Origin: Archilochus colubris
Taxonomy: Eukaryota; Chordata; Aves; Apodiformes; Trochilidae
Assembly (NCBI GenBank): GCA_023079485.1
Contig: CM041084.1
Location: forward strand, 120,202,467-120,266,466
DNA: 64,000 bases
Reading direction: 5' to 3'
Below, piece by piece: positions 1 through 12,091 of the stretch; the first letter of the stretch is position 1, and the number at the start of each line of letters is the position of its first letter. The position numbers and the translations under genes were made by a program. Under the pieces are notes generated by a model that saw only the letters and a list, made by a program, of their open reading frames with translations, was not told where the DNA came from and did no database searches.

Positions 1-539
1 GGATCATTTCACTTCTGCTTGAGGTTTCACACCTTGGGATGGAATTATTGCTGTTATCCCTCACCTTTGGGGTAGGACATCCTCCAAGAATCATTTGACT
101 TCAGGATCCCTTTGCTGTTCTACAGTTCCCCTGTTTGGCTGTGGCTGGAGATTAAACTGGATCCCCTGATCTGTGATAATTATTGTGACATAGATTTGAG
201 TTTTACTACATCTTCAAGTGAAGGCTGATAGAGCCTTTAATTTTGAAAGGCTGATGAATTCAAAGGTGTTCCTGATTCTCAAGCTGATATAGTCTGAACT
301 AAATTACTTTGGGGTCATGGTGCAGGAGACCTTTGAAGAGGCAGTATTAATATTCCTATAAATCAGCCTAATTCCTAGGAGAGTGATCCAAACACTGTAA
401 GATTAATATAATTAGTCATGCAATAAATAGAATTATTTTATATTTGCTAGCAGCAGGTTTAAATATCTTTGGTGGTTTACTTCTAAATAGTTTTGGAACA
501 AAAGGATGAATGAAAAATAATTTTCTCATTCTTTCTCAG
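1..539 (+). other. CRISPLD1: CRISPLD1 intron, 3' part (upstream of penultimate coding exon)
   Basis: This AT-rich non-coding stretch ends in a T/C-rich tract and an AG acceptor at 538-539, directly before the exon that starts at 540. No other exon-like open segment with splice signals was seen in it. The preceding exon of the gene would lie upstream of the window. Intron status is inferred from the exon that follows. Confidence 0.8.
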
Positions 540-670
540 GTATCCAGTATCTGCAGGGCAGCAGTACATGCTGGTGTGGTCCGCAACCAGGGTGGTTATG
601 TTGATGTGATGCCAGTAGACAAACGAAAGGTGTACGTTGCTTCCTTTCAAAATGGGATTTATTCAGAAAG
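540..670 (+). CDS. CRISPLD1: CRISPLD1 penultimate coding exon (second half of C-terminal LCCL domain)
   Basis: CRISPLD1 is a secreted cysteine-rich protein with an N-terminal CAP/SCP domain and two LCCL domains. This exon encodes part of the second LCCL domain. Reading starts in phase 0 at 540, giving [14 protein letters not shown], then [13 protein letters not shown] and [11 protein letters not shown], the conserved core of an LCCL domain with the SSIC cysteine. The acceptor is a pyrimidine-rich tract ending in CAG at 537-539. The donor follows AG at 669-670 and reads GTACAG, a legal but non-consensus GT donor. The exon is 131 bp: 43 full codons plus two bases of a split codon, completed by the T at 2620 to make serine, which fits the SES-LQNPP join known in this family. 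Reading on past the donor reaches a stop at 723-725. The only real alternative is the paralogue CRISPLD2; the C-terminal residues in the next exon favour CRISPLD1. Confidence 0.93.
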
Positions 671-2619
671 GTACAGAGCCCAGTTTCAAAATTTATACTT
701 TACCCTTCACCTCAATAAGATTTAGAAAGTCTTGCATCATGCCTGTTTGTACCTGGGGCAGTGCTGGAAACCAAACAAACCAGCCAGCATGGGTGATTTA
801 CAGAGCTTGTGTAACAGCTGTGGTGACTCTGGAGGAGCTGTGGTACCAGAGCTGCCTGCCTCCTCTAAGCTCATAAATCATTACTTTAAAAAGCTACTTA
901 TGAAATAAAATAACCCTCTTGTTTACTCTACTGGTTCTGTTGCAACTAACACAATATTTGATAAGAATATTGCCTTTGCTTTCTTTGAGGTCTTCTAAAA
1001 ATTAACATAGGTGATTTATTCTGTCCAAGTCAGAGGATCTGCAATAAATGGGTACTAGTAGCAAGTTCATTGGTGTTCAGTACTGATTTACATGATACTG
1101 AACAGGTGAGCCTGGATCATAAATAATTTCAGAAACAGAATAATTTCAGAGACATTAAAATTCACAGTTATTCAAGGCTATTTTTAATTTTTTTAATGGT
1201 TTGATTGATTTTAGCAGGTTTTCTGATAGAAATTGAGATTCTATGAATGGTCATTCAGACATATTTGGTGTCTTTGTGCAAGCTTTAATGATACCATCTG
1301 GTTGATGATACGATAACATTATGTTAAAATGTTGCACATTTAAATTTAATCTCTTGAATTGTTCTCTAGGTCTAGAGGAAGAGCAAGAAATTACCTTTAA
1401 AAAAAATCTTTCAGCAATCTTAGCCCTGTAAAGCTAAAAATGATTTTTGCCTCCAAAACTGTAGGCTTTCCAAGAAATTTATGAGGGAAAAAACCATCCA
1501 TAAGTTTCTGTAGAGAATTTGAAGTAGGAAAAGACAGAGTATTTTTTTTTCTTATTTTTAATTAGGACTGGGGAGAAGTCTTGCCTTTTTCCCTCAGACC
1601 TTTCAACAAACATGGAAACTTGTAAAATACAAATTTCCTTCTCTTAGTGGACTAAATTTACATAGTATTTGGCCTTTCCACATGACCATCCAGTTCCCTC
1701 AGAAAGTGTGCTTCCTTACTGACACTTTTGTTCTCTGACTAAATTTCCTCATTGAGAAGAGATGTAGCCAGGAAAACTGTTACAGATTTATTCATTATAT
1801 GTACTTCACTGTCCTGGTAGAGTATGGAAGCTGCACAGTTTGGAAAACAGTTCTATGCAAGTTTCCTGTGAAACAGAAGAGGATGGATTATAATGCTATT
1901 GAAGGCCACCTGGTTCATTCTGCCCTCTCTTACTTTCACTTTGATTGCCCTTTCCTCAGATAAACTTCTGGCAGGGTTTTCAAAACAGTAAGCAATGGAA
2001 CAATTAAATGTGACATCTAGTTCAGTTTGTAAGACACAAATATTTATTCAACAAAATTTCATTGCAGTGAGGTATTTTTGTCTCATTTCTCTTGAAGCCA
2101 GATATTTATCCATTTCAAAATAATTTCCTTTATTTTTGTGAAATATTAATTCTCTTTAGAAATCTATTTGTCAGCATATGAGCAACTACCAAACAAACTA
2201 TCTCCTAGGGCTTCAAGTTCTGTCCAAAGTTATCAGAATAGTGAGCATAAGATTCACACTTTCTCTTTTTTCCTAAAAGCTTTTTTTAGTATCTTGCTTC
2301 AATAGAGCTTTATATTCTGAACTAGAATCTCTTGTTGCAAAGGATTACCAGTTTTGTTGGGGGTTTTTGGGGTGGTTTTTTTTGTTTGTTTGTTTTTGTT
2401 TTTTTTTTTTTTGTATCATGATTTGTTGTTAATCATCTGCTTGGAAGAAAAATTAATCTGAAATTTCTGTAATTTTTATTTGTAACAATCTTAGTTAAGC
2501 TTGTAAGTAGACACAGAAAGTGCTGCAGGATCCTAGAACTGTGCTTAGCAATTCAAAAAAGTTGTCACTGGAGTGTTGCAGTCTTAAAAAATAACATCAG
2601 GAGTATTTTTATTTTTCAG
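671..2619 (+). other. CRISPLD1: CRISPLD1 last intron
   Basis: GT...AG intron of 1949 bp between the two recognised coding exons, with donor GTACAG at 671 and acceptor TTTTTCAG ending at 2619. It is AT-rich and contains a T/G-rich low-complexity stretch at about 2352-2412. No further exon is needed: the frames on either side join exactly (phase 2 to phase 2) to give a continuous LCCL C-terminus. Confidence 0.88.
2352..2412. repeat. T/G-rich low-complexity tract
   Basis: Runs of T broken by G, including GGGGGTTTTTGGGG at about 2359-2372 followed by TTTG-type units and a T run. It lies inside the last CRISPLD1 intron. It is one of several T/G (or A/C on the other strand) tracts scattered in the window. 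Confidence 0.8.
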
Positions 2620-2671
2620 TTTACAGAATCCTCCAGGAAGCAAGGCATTCAGAGTATTTGCTGTTGTTTGA
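2620..2671 (+). CDS. CRISPLD1: CRISPLD1 last coding exon and stop codon
   Basis: After the acceptor TTTTTCAG (ending 2619) the single base T at 2620 completes the serine codon begun at 669-670. Sixteen full codons follow, reading LQNPPGSKAFRVFAVV, then TGA at 2669-2671. This is the conserved C-terminal tail of the CRISPLD1 LCCL domain; the human protein as I recall it ends in nearly the same residues, with GGK in place of GSK. Such a short terminal coding exon would be missed by simple open-frame searches. It is recognised by the exact phase match with the 540-670 exon, the good acceptor, and the tail residues. Confidence 0.92.
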
Positions 2672-3405
2672 GTCTTGCAAGTAAAATGAAAAACAGGCAA
2701 GTGAAACCAGAGAGCTTGGAAGAGACTAATAAAGTCCATTTCTTGTAATTCCTAGAGTTTGTATAAAGCTGTAACATTATTGTACAGAAGATGTATACTG
2801 CTTTCCACCAAAAAGTTTAAATTACATATATATCTTAATAGAAAAAATCTGTAAAAGTAAACATGGGAGAAAAATTGATTTGAAAAACTATAATGAAATA
2901 TAACTATATTTTGAATCCTGTGTTAAATATTGCTATATTTTCTTAGCAGTTACTCCTATACAGTTAATTCAGAGCTCATAAATGTTCTTTGTTTTCCTCA
3001 TCTGAATATATTATTGTATGGTGCTTTATATATGCCACTAACAGTAACCTTAAAACTATACCGTAGGGAGGCCTGAGTTTTTATTTCCAATGTACATAAA
3101 ACGAGCCATTCCAATAATTCAACATAATAAATTATGCCTTAAAGTAAAACAAAAATATATGCAACTTTTTGATGATTTACTGTAGCATTAATCACGCAAG
3201 CATAAGTGAAGAGCTAGATGGTTTTCAGTTTCTCACTAATCATAAGGGCAAACAGCTATTTTGAAATAAAACGTAAAATATAAAAAATAGAGACATTCTG
3301 GACCTTATTAGTATGGTTTCTTCTGAAGAAATATTTTTAAGAGATGTGGCCAGTAATGCTTATTATTTCCTAAGCCTGTTAATAAATAAAATGTTTATTG
3401 GATGC
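2672..3405 (+). other. CRISPLD1: CRISPLD1 3' untranslated region (end approximate)
   Basis: AT-rich sequence directly after the TGA at 2669-2671. AATAAA hexamers occur at 2728-2733, 3126-3131 and 3381-3390. The first would give a UTR of only about 80 bases. The doubled signal at 3381-3390, followed by a T/G-rich stretch, is the best candidate for the main 3' end. Further AATAAA copies (near 4173, 4247 and 5009) mean a longer UTR cannot be excluded. Confidence 0.5.
3381..3390 (+). terminator. CRISPLD1: Candidate polyadenylation signal (overlapping AATAAA pair)
   Basis: AATAAATAAA holds two overlapping canonical poly(A) hexamers. It is followed within about 10-35 bases by a G/T-rich stretch (TGTTTATTGG, then TGCTGCTG), the usual arrangement for vertebrate 3'-end processing. 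It lies 712 bases after the CRISPLD1 stop codon. Assignment is by position and motif only. Confidence 0.45.
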
Positions 3406-5009
3406 TGCTGAGCTCTGTAGTTGAAATAACCAAGTCAATATGGCCCAGTCCTTCACAGATACTCGGCTATCCTGGGACGAATGAGTGAGAGATAGATAGA
3501 CAGATATAACTTTGAAGGATGTGAGAAAATTGAGGAGTAACCTGAAATTAAGGAACAAGCCATCAGTTCTGCAATGCACAGATACATGGTTTGGTTTTTT
3601 TTGTCACATAATTCCTTTGATTTACCAAAATTGGGTTTCAGCAAAAACATAGACTTTACACATACTTTAAAAATTTGCAAGCTTGAGGCCTTAAACTGTG
3701 CCTGGTATCCGTCTGCTATACATAAATATGAGGGTAAATATTAAAAAAAAACTTAAAGAAAATTGTAACAAAGGCTAACCTTGGTCCTCATGACCTGGCA
3801 AATATTCCTGCAGGCCAGGAAGTATAGTGGTACGGAGCCCAGTGACAATTATGTCATATGTTGCTTCACCATTTAAAAAATTTCATTTATGGTGAACAGC
3901 CTTGTATAATAATTTCACCATATTATGGTATATGAAGAACATGTAGTGGTGATACTATGTTTCTTTCTATGAAAAGTGTATTGGTGCTTTAAGACTGAAA
4001 AGATGTTAAACTATATTTTTGGTTTTTTTTTGTTTCTGTTGTTGAATTTATTTCCTTCCAACTTGTAAACTTATTCATATTCTTCATATTTCAGAATATT
4101 ATATTCTGCTTTCTGTTTCGCTACATATACTACCTCATGTAGTTAGGCAAGCTTTGTTTTTTAATCTATTTGGAATAAAATTAATTTACATAGTAAGAGT
4201 ACCTTTGGCAGCCTTTATTTTTAATTGTTTGTCTTTTCTCAAGAAATAAAAAATAAAAGCCACCCAAAATCTGTTTTTTTTTAGTGACCTAAACACTGTA
4301 AGTATAGGACCCAGCAGCAGACATAGTCTGAGGCTCTAAAAGCTGTAAAGGCAATTTAGGCACACAACTTCCATTAACTGCATTGAGAGTTTTATGGATA
4401 AATCTTCTGGTCATGTTTTTTTCAAGTTTTGGCCAGCATCTTTGGGAACAAATTGCTATCTCATTTTCAGGGGGAACTCTATGTCAGGAAGTATTGGTAA
4501 AAAAGCCACCACCCTTTATTCAGTCCAGCTCATTGCTGTTGTGGTAAAAGTTTCTGGTGCAGAAGTTGCCAGCTACTTTTGTCAAATTCCTTTTGGGAAA
4601 TATATTTTCATTGATGAGGGAAAGAAAGAGTCTTTGATATATAAGCTCCTTTTTTTGCAGGTGGTGGCAGGGGGACATTAAAAGAAGCTTTATATAGATT
4701 TTTCAATACTGGCATTAACCACTTCTCAGAACTGAAACCGAAGAGCAAGTAGACTTTGACTGGGACTTCAAGCCACTCAAAGGCTTGAAATAGACTGCCC
4801 TTACATAAAAGCAGAAAAATAGTTACACAGAAAGGCCTTGAAAAACCTACAGTTGGGGTTATCAGAACATAAAATGGAGTAAGGCCGCTTCTGAAATTAA
4901 GGACACAGAACTATTGAGGAAGACATTTGAAACAAAACACTGTGGATGCAACTGTAGTGCCCTTCTTCAGACAAGGGGGATGCTTTCTTGCAGCCTGGTC
5001 TTGGAGAAA
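3406..5009. other. Intergenic, no gene seen
   Basis: AT-rich sequence downstream of CRISPLD1. The open frames here are short, lack flanking splice signals and resemble no family I know. AATAAA motifs near 4173 and 4247 could serve a longer CRISPLD1 3'UTR. Confidence 0.6.
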
Positions 5010-5255
5010 TAAAATTGTTTTTGTTGGAAAAAATCTTTAAAATGATCAAATTCAATTGCTAAACTATCACACTGCCAGATCCACCACTAAACCATGGCCC
5101 TAAGCACCCTATCTACACATCCTTTAAATACCTCCAGGGATGGTGACCTAACCATTGCCCTGGGGGGCCTGTTCCACTGGTTGCAGCTCTTTCAGCAAAG
5201 AATTTTTTTCCTAACATACAGTCAGAACTTTCCCTGGCCTTGCCATCCAGCAGCT
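5010..5255 (-). mobile_element. CR1-type LINE fragment
   Basis: The + strand reads as the reverse complement of a CR1 3' region. GTTGGAAAAAATC lies near the start, CACTAAACCATGGCCCTAAG at about 5083-5102, then a CCTCCAGGGATGGTGAC block near 5130 and GGCCTGTTCCACTGG near 5167. It matches the 15611 copy block for block. Ends are blurred; similarity fades after about 5255. It is a truncated, mutated copy with no coding capacity. Confidence 0.75.
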
Positions 5256-8200
5256 CACTATGTCCCCTGCCTGGACCATGGGCCCCAGCAGTTGCCTCAG
5301 GAGCCCATGGGGAAGCTGTTGGGTGCTGAAGTTCCTGAGTGATGAACTCTCTGAGCAGGCAGGAGGGTGAATCCCTTTCTTTGGGCAGTGCAGAACCTGG
5401 AGTGAGGGAAAAAACAAACCAGTCACACTGTCAGTCAAAACCCCAGCTTCCTCACTTGGGGTAGACTGGTGACTTGGGTCCATTGTGAAAACAGTTATTA
5501 CACCAAATATTACACAAATGTTATTACACAAATTCTGCCTGTGTTCTGCTGCATACCTTTGCTTCCTCTCCTCTGTCTCATCTGTGAAGTCCCATCTACA
5601 TTTGCTTGGATTTCTTGTGCAAGGGGACCCTTGGTGACATAACAACAAAATCAGTTCTTGGTGGGAGAAGTGGGGGCTACCTCCAGCATGTGTGAACTGC
5701 TGCTGCAAGCAGCTCTAACAAGCACAGTAACAAGAAGAAATGGTTGTAACACTTTCTTCTCACATCTTTTGTTGCACATATTTTGCAGTCCTGCTGCTTT
5801 TACACATGCCATGATTCCTTCGTAACATAAATATTCCATTTTACACCAGCTTTTTGTTAAATTGTCTTCTATATCCCCTTTAAGCAATGAGTCAGTGAGT
5901 AGATATTTCCAAGCAGGTGTAGAATGGGAGCTACACATTGGTGTTTTTATCTACACCAGCAGCAACTCGATGCCAGATGGTCACAACTAATTCACAGAAA
6001 GCCCAAATGAGTAGCTGTCAGTATCAGAAAATTTTGTTGTAGTCTAATGAAAAAGCATAGAAGTCAGATTTTAAGTTCTGAAGAAATATTTGGTTAATTT
6101 ATTGGTTACAATGTTGTAAACTTGAAATAAAGAAAAGGGATATTCAATAAGAAAGGAAAGCTTAATTCATCCTATTCATATCTAGACTGGCCCTCAGGAG
6201 ACACCTTTACATTGCCAACTAGAATTATTACAACAGATATATAACAATCCTGAAAACAAAACAAAACCCCAAAAATGTGCTTAGTATGTTGATATCTGCC
6301 ATTTATAACTCTGAAAGGACCAAAATAGCAAGACATGAAGGCCCACTAAATGGAGTAGGCCCTTGAAAGTATAAGTGAAGAAGAGAAGAATATATTGAAG
6401 AAGAATACATATTGTCCTGTATTTCACATTACAGCTTGCTCCATAAGAATCTTTTCAAAAGAAGAGCATCGGGATAATTTGGAAAGTAGCCCCATGTTTG
6501 TCAGGTATAGATCCCTGGCCTGGTGGGCTTTTCAGCAAGCATTTTTCTGCTGTGCTGCATCTCTTCCACCTGGAATACCTAATTTCATAATGAAACAAGA
6601 GTTAGTATGCAAAAAAAGAAAAATAAAGTCAAACCTAAGCAGATAATTCTTTCACGGGCTTACCATTTTCATAGCTATATGAGGATACCTCAATGTTAGG
6701 GAACTTGGGACCCATACCCATATCAGCAAAGCCATCATTGTATTCCCTGTACACAAAGTAAAAAACATTCCCTAAGCTTTGTGAGTACTGAGGACTTTTA
6801 GAGAGTTTATGGAATTCCTTGTGTCTGATTTCTGCATAGGGGATAATCTGATGTAGAAATTATACATAAACTATTTTTGGAATATGGCCTGAATCCAGGT
6901 TAGGATAACATGTATGTAAGTCTACAGGTTTTAAATGATGAAGGACTCAGTTTCAAATTTTGAGTAAATGTCAGACTGTCAGCTGTCCGTGGATTCTCAG
7001 TGGATTTAAAAAGTAAAATCAGTTTTTTTGGCTGTATAGATACATGGGCTCAGGCAAATGCATGGCATTTTATATGTCAGTGATGTAACCAAGCTACTCA
7101 CATAAACAGTGTCTTCTCTGTGGCAATTGCTTTTGAAGTGTGTTTTGAATTTGGCTTAAAACTGGGATAACCAAGCTTCCTTTGAATACACAAGGGAAGG
7201 TTTATTTCCTGCAACTTCTGTAGTCACACAAAAGGTCAGATTTAGAAATGTAAATATTTGGAAGTTACAAAGATTATCCATACAGTGCAATATTCTGCTT
7301 GGAAATGTATATAAATACTGTATGAAATACTGTACTGTCACACTTCTGTGTCTTAAGGCATTTTATAGCTTCTGTGGAACTCTAGGGAATTACACATGGA
7401 ATGAAAAGCCTGAAGTGTTTTGTTTCATTTAGTGTATACTATGCATCTTACAGGGCTTTAGATATACAAATGAGAGCATATTTTAGTATTCAGAAAATTG
7501 CATATGATTTTATAAAGACATAGATCGCGCATATGGGAAAAGAAGCCACGCTGTCAGCCTTAGTTTTAGCCTGTCTTTTCTGTCAAGACTAAAAGATGGA
7601 AATAGTTTTTTAAAATATGGTCACTATTGATACTCTTGTTATTAAATGAGAAGTCCTTGTCATGTAGTAGGGAGCTCTGAAAATACAATGAAATGTGATT
7701 CTATGCAATAAAATGCTTCACATTAACATAAGATGATAATGTGACACCTGAAATTTGACCTCAGCTGTTCAATGGTCTTGGTTAAATGTCTTTTTCATCT
7801 CAGAGTGTTTGCTAGGAGACAGATGCCTACATCATTAAACCATCACAATGCTGCAAAAAGTACTAATATTGAGCATTAATTTTTCAGAGGCTAGTGAAAG
7901 CCCCACAGTCAGACCAACTCAATACAAAGTGGCACAGGAAAACACAAGAGAGCAAATGAGAAAAATAAAGAAAATGCAACCAAAACAGCCAGTCACAATA
8001 CTCTATGTCTTACTGGTCACATTGATTTCTGCTATAATTATCCTACTTACTCAACTCAGTATCTGCCCCTCATGCTGTATCCAGTATTGTTTTTGTCTTT
8101 ACTAACAATGGGATAAATGTCTGAAGGCAAAGTTGCTGACTAAGTTTGCAATACTGTATTTTTTAATGGGCAGACAAAAGACTTGAGTTACCAGTGGCTT

Positions 8201-9331
8201 TTAAATTCACTAATTTCATTTTAAGCATAAGAATTAGGCTAAAATAAAAATGTCAGCACAAGCTAACTGTTTAGTATGGAATTCAGTTGTCCAAAGAATT
8301 CACATTTATTTCAGCTGAACAGAAGTTGCTGTAGCTTGCACCAGCAATATTAATCATAATCTCTGATATTTTGTTTCGTAAATAGCCTGCTTATGCAGTT
8401 ATACAAACTATTTGGTGTTTGCAGATATTTCTCCATTAATGTTTATGAAGACAGTATCCTTACTAGGAGTATCATCTTAGAATAAATACAAGAACTTGCA
8501 TTAGATTTGCTTATATTTTGGAATTATTTTCAAGGAAGATACTTGTAGGAATCTGTAGTAATACTAATTAATTTTAGGATACTCAAGAAAAAAAATGTGC
8601 TAGGAGGCGGTAAGGCTTCCAAACTAACCTAAATTTTGAAAAGCAAGTACTTCAGTTGCTTAATTATTCACTTAGGCTTGTTTATATGCAATGTAAACAG
8701 CAAGCTGGCTTTGGCTTCTTATAAATTTCTGCTACTGTACATCCCAGAGATAAATTTGAACCAGATTCTTCTACAGGACGAATCAATCTTCCTGTAGTCA
8801 CTTCAGTCTCCATTCCTTATTTATCAGTTGAATCCATCTATTTCTTGGTGATGGTGGGCATTTTTTTTTCCTAATGAAATATCATGTTTTCTGAATAAGC
8901 ATTTCATTTATTGTGTCAGGACAACTCCAAGACCTTTCGGGGCTGCTGGCTGCACTAAGCACAGAAACAGAGCAATCATTTAATGCAAAAGGACTTAGTT
9001 TCAGATTTTGGATTTAGCCCAGTTCAGTGCACAAAGGAGTACTTTGTATGAACTGATTTAGTGCTTGCTGTACTGGAGGTGATAGTCTTAGTCTGGCACA
9101 GCTAAAACTGAGCCAAGGAATAGTTTTGTGAAATGCTTTGAGTCCCTCTCTCTTATCCAGTAAAGATTATGGGGTAAATTAGATCAGTTTGCATTTTTAA
9201 ATAAAAGGAATAACTAAACAGATTGGTTTGATGCCTTGCTGATAAAGACTTGCCTTTATGCCACTGACAAAGGGCTTAAGCAGGTTAAATCAAATATGTT
9301 CAATAATGCTTAGGTTGTGCAGATTCAGTGA

Positions 9332-9352
9332 TTTTTTTTTTTTTTTTTTTTT
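9332..9352. repeat. Poly(T) run, 21 bases
   Basis: Uninterrupted T21. It could be the poly(A) tail of a minus-strand retroposed copy, but no recognisable retrosequence adjoins it. Confidence 0.95.
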
Positions 9353-9385
9353 GCTTGGCACTAACTTTAAAACAATTTATATTTG

Positions 9386-9408
9386 GAAGCTTCTGCTGCA
9401 GAAGCTTC
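9386..9408. repeat. Perfect inverted repeat, 11-bp arms, 1-nt spacer
   Basis: Left arm GAAGCTTCTGC (9386-9396), centre T (9397), right arm GCAGAAGCTTC (9398-9408). Pairing is perfect and stops at 9385/9409. It starts 33 bases after the T21 run. It contains two HindIII-type hexamers (AAGCTT). Function unknown. Confidence 0.95.
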
Positions 9409-12091
9409 AATGCCCACATAATTTTAAAGCAGTTTTTTTAAAGTTATAAAGCAATTATTTTGGAAATTTTTTATTATTTTGTAATATGTAAAGATCTGTC
9501 CTAGGACTGAGGAAGTCACACCTTTTTGAATGAGTTGCACTGCTGCATCTACTATACAATAAAAATGTTTTTCTTTGATTCAGCACTTCTTTTCCTCTAA
9601 TGCTTCAGTTCAATTTGTAGTTTTCATTACAATCCCTGGTAGATTCCAATCAAAACAGTTAAAATACACTTAAGAAAAAACACCATCTCTGCTATGGCCT
9701 CTCAGAAGACATTCAGCTGATATTGATTTCACATCAGTACAGCACTTAAACAGCTCAGAACCATTCCTCTAAAAATTGCAGTCTAAGAGTCCCTTGAAGT
9801 TTGAGTTTCCAATTAGCTACTTATTTAGCACTAGTCAGAACCAAAGGACTTAATGCTTCTTGTAATAACTTAATGTCCATAGTCTGTCATAGAATTGGGC
9901 TCTAACAAGAAAAGTGGGACTAATTTGAAACTAAAAGCTACACTAGCTGAGGACTCAGAGAACATGAGAAATTTCCCTTACAGGAAGGCAGGATGCTTTG
10001 ATATAGTAGGAGATAAAGCTGTGTGCCTGAATCACAGGATCCATGAGTAGAACTGGTGGATGCTGCAACAATTCAAAGGATAAATCTTTTTTAAGACTGA
10101 TCTCAGTACTTTAAAACTGTCTTGCTACTATAGCAAACCAAATGACCTCCAAATAATATTTCAGAGCTCATTCTTTTGCTTGTGTGTGTAAAAAATAGGG
10201 TAATACCAGGGTCAGTGATGCTGAGGAGAATTTGTCTAGTTTGACTAGTAGGGGGATGGGAGCTTGCCTGAATGCTAAACCTGATGCATATTTTGAGGTT
10301 CATTCACAAGCACCCAAACTCGAGTTTTCTGATAAACTCTGTTCTTTGTGCAAACAAATCACTTAAATGAGTGTCCATTTGATTTACCTGTTTTGTAGGA
10401 CTGGCAGAGAAAAATGACTTACAACAAGATTTTGCTAATATGTCTTTAATGTTATTAGCAATAGTTGCAATGCAAAATAACCATAGTTCCTCGTAGTGCT
10501 CATTGTGTTTCATAAATCCTTCTTTATATCTTGAAACTGCTTATAATAAGAAGCTACACCTATCAGTTTCCTCTAAGGAAATAAAAACTACAGGGGAACT
10601 GGTACCTTTTCAAACTCCTCAAAGAGTGGTGTGGATCACAAAGGTCAAATTGTTCAGAAAATGGGACAAAATATCCAGGAAGAAGACAATAGGATGGAGT
10701 GTGGGTTGTTTTATGATTTTGTCATGGAAGGTTTCCCAGATTGCTTAGATTAGTTAGTAGATGCATCTTGTGAGGTTTTCTAAACTGAACAATGATCAAA
10801 TTTCTCTTAATTTCTAGAGTTAAATGATCCATTGTTTAAGTTAGTAGGTAAAAAGGTGTCAGCTCCTCATTTTATTGTGAATGAATTATCAAGGACCTAA
10901 AAAGGACCTTCAATTCCTGTAGTCTGTTCAACTCATCCCTTTGCTTGTTAATTCTAAGCTGTAGTTTCCTATGTATCTCGGTCAGTGTAGTGATCAGCAA
11001 TACTATGCAGGCATACGAATTCCTAATCAGCAATGTGTTAGGAGTGAAAATCCAGATAATATGAATTAGTGAAAGTTCTCAAAGGTTCAGCAATATGTGG
11101 GTTATCCTTACAGTGCAAGTAAGTTATTTGGCTACTGAAGAATGTGAAAAAAAGCCTCACCAAAAGCCAATATAAAGGAAATAGCTTCTTCCAACATACT
11201 GACTAAATAGTATGTGTTAGCTGAACGACTTAGACTTGTTATTCTGTACAACTTCCAGGTTTGACCTTGGAGTTACTTTAAGTATCTGCACAGTCGAAGT
11301 TGCTACCCAGCTCTTACTTTCATAACCCATGCCTAGTGACAGAAGTGACTGTAAAATAGAGGTAGTGTCTCTCCTCCCACCTAACCCAGCTTCTTTGAGT
11401 CTCAGCAAGTGCTTAAATGCCTCTTTTCCTTCCTAGTCAAAGGTGGGAGTTACAAAGAAAGATAAAATCTTGAGAGGATGGCTGTGGTGATGCTGCACTA
11501 CACAGCAGGGCTGGAGGAATGGCAGACTCCTTGCGGGGCTCTGTCCCTGGAAATGTTCATGAGAAATTGCAGGGAGGAGAGGGAGAAAGAGAAGGGAGGG
11601 AGGGAGTCCTGCTGTATCATGAGCATGTACAAGGGAGCCCTGTAATAAAGTCAGCTTCAGCACAGTAATAATATTGGCAACAATTTTTCGTGCACTAAGA
11701 AATTTAGCAAACTGTATTATGAAGCTCATTATTGCTAGACACAATGCTGCAAATATGATAAATGGAAGGGTGGGTTATCTTTTTAGCTAAACTAGTATAA
11801 ATCACTGAATAGAACAATACCACCAGTATCTGTGACACTCACAAACACTTGGTTAAGAATAGCTTTTTCTTTTCCTAGTGAAAAGAATATTTCTGAAAGA
11901 AAAAAGTTTTTCACCAAATAATAATATCGTCATAAAATTTTAATTATGTCAATGTATCATATGCTTTTAGTGGAAGAAGGATCAGGATTGTCTGCTTTGA
12001 ATAACGTTTTATCTTGGTACTGGAGGCTTTAGTAGGAAGATATTTGTATAAAAATTGATAATCCACTCCTGTGACATTCAAGTATAGGGTG

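Larger units (their letters stand above)
5256..12091. other. Intergenic, no gene seen
   Basis: About 6.8 kb with no exon, RNA gene or transposon that I could recognise. It includes an A/C-rich stretch at 6253-6275, a run of 21 T at 9332-9352 and an inverted repeat at 9386-9408. Open frames are short and unrelated to known families by eye. Confidence 0.6.

Noticed and set aside
637..876. Open frame starting within the CRISPLD1 exon in another frame
   Set aside because: Shadow of the true LCCL frame; runs into the intron without a homologous product.
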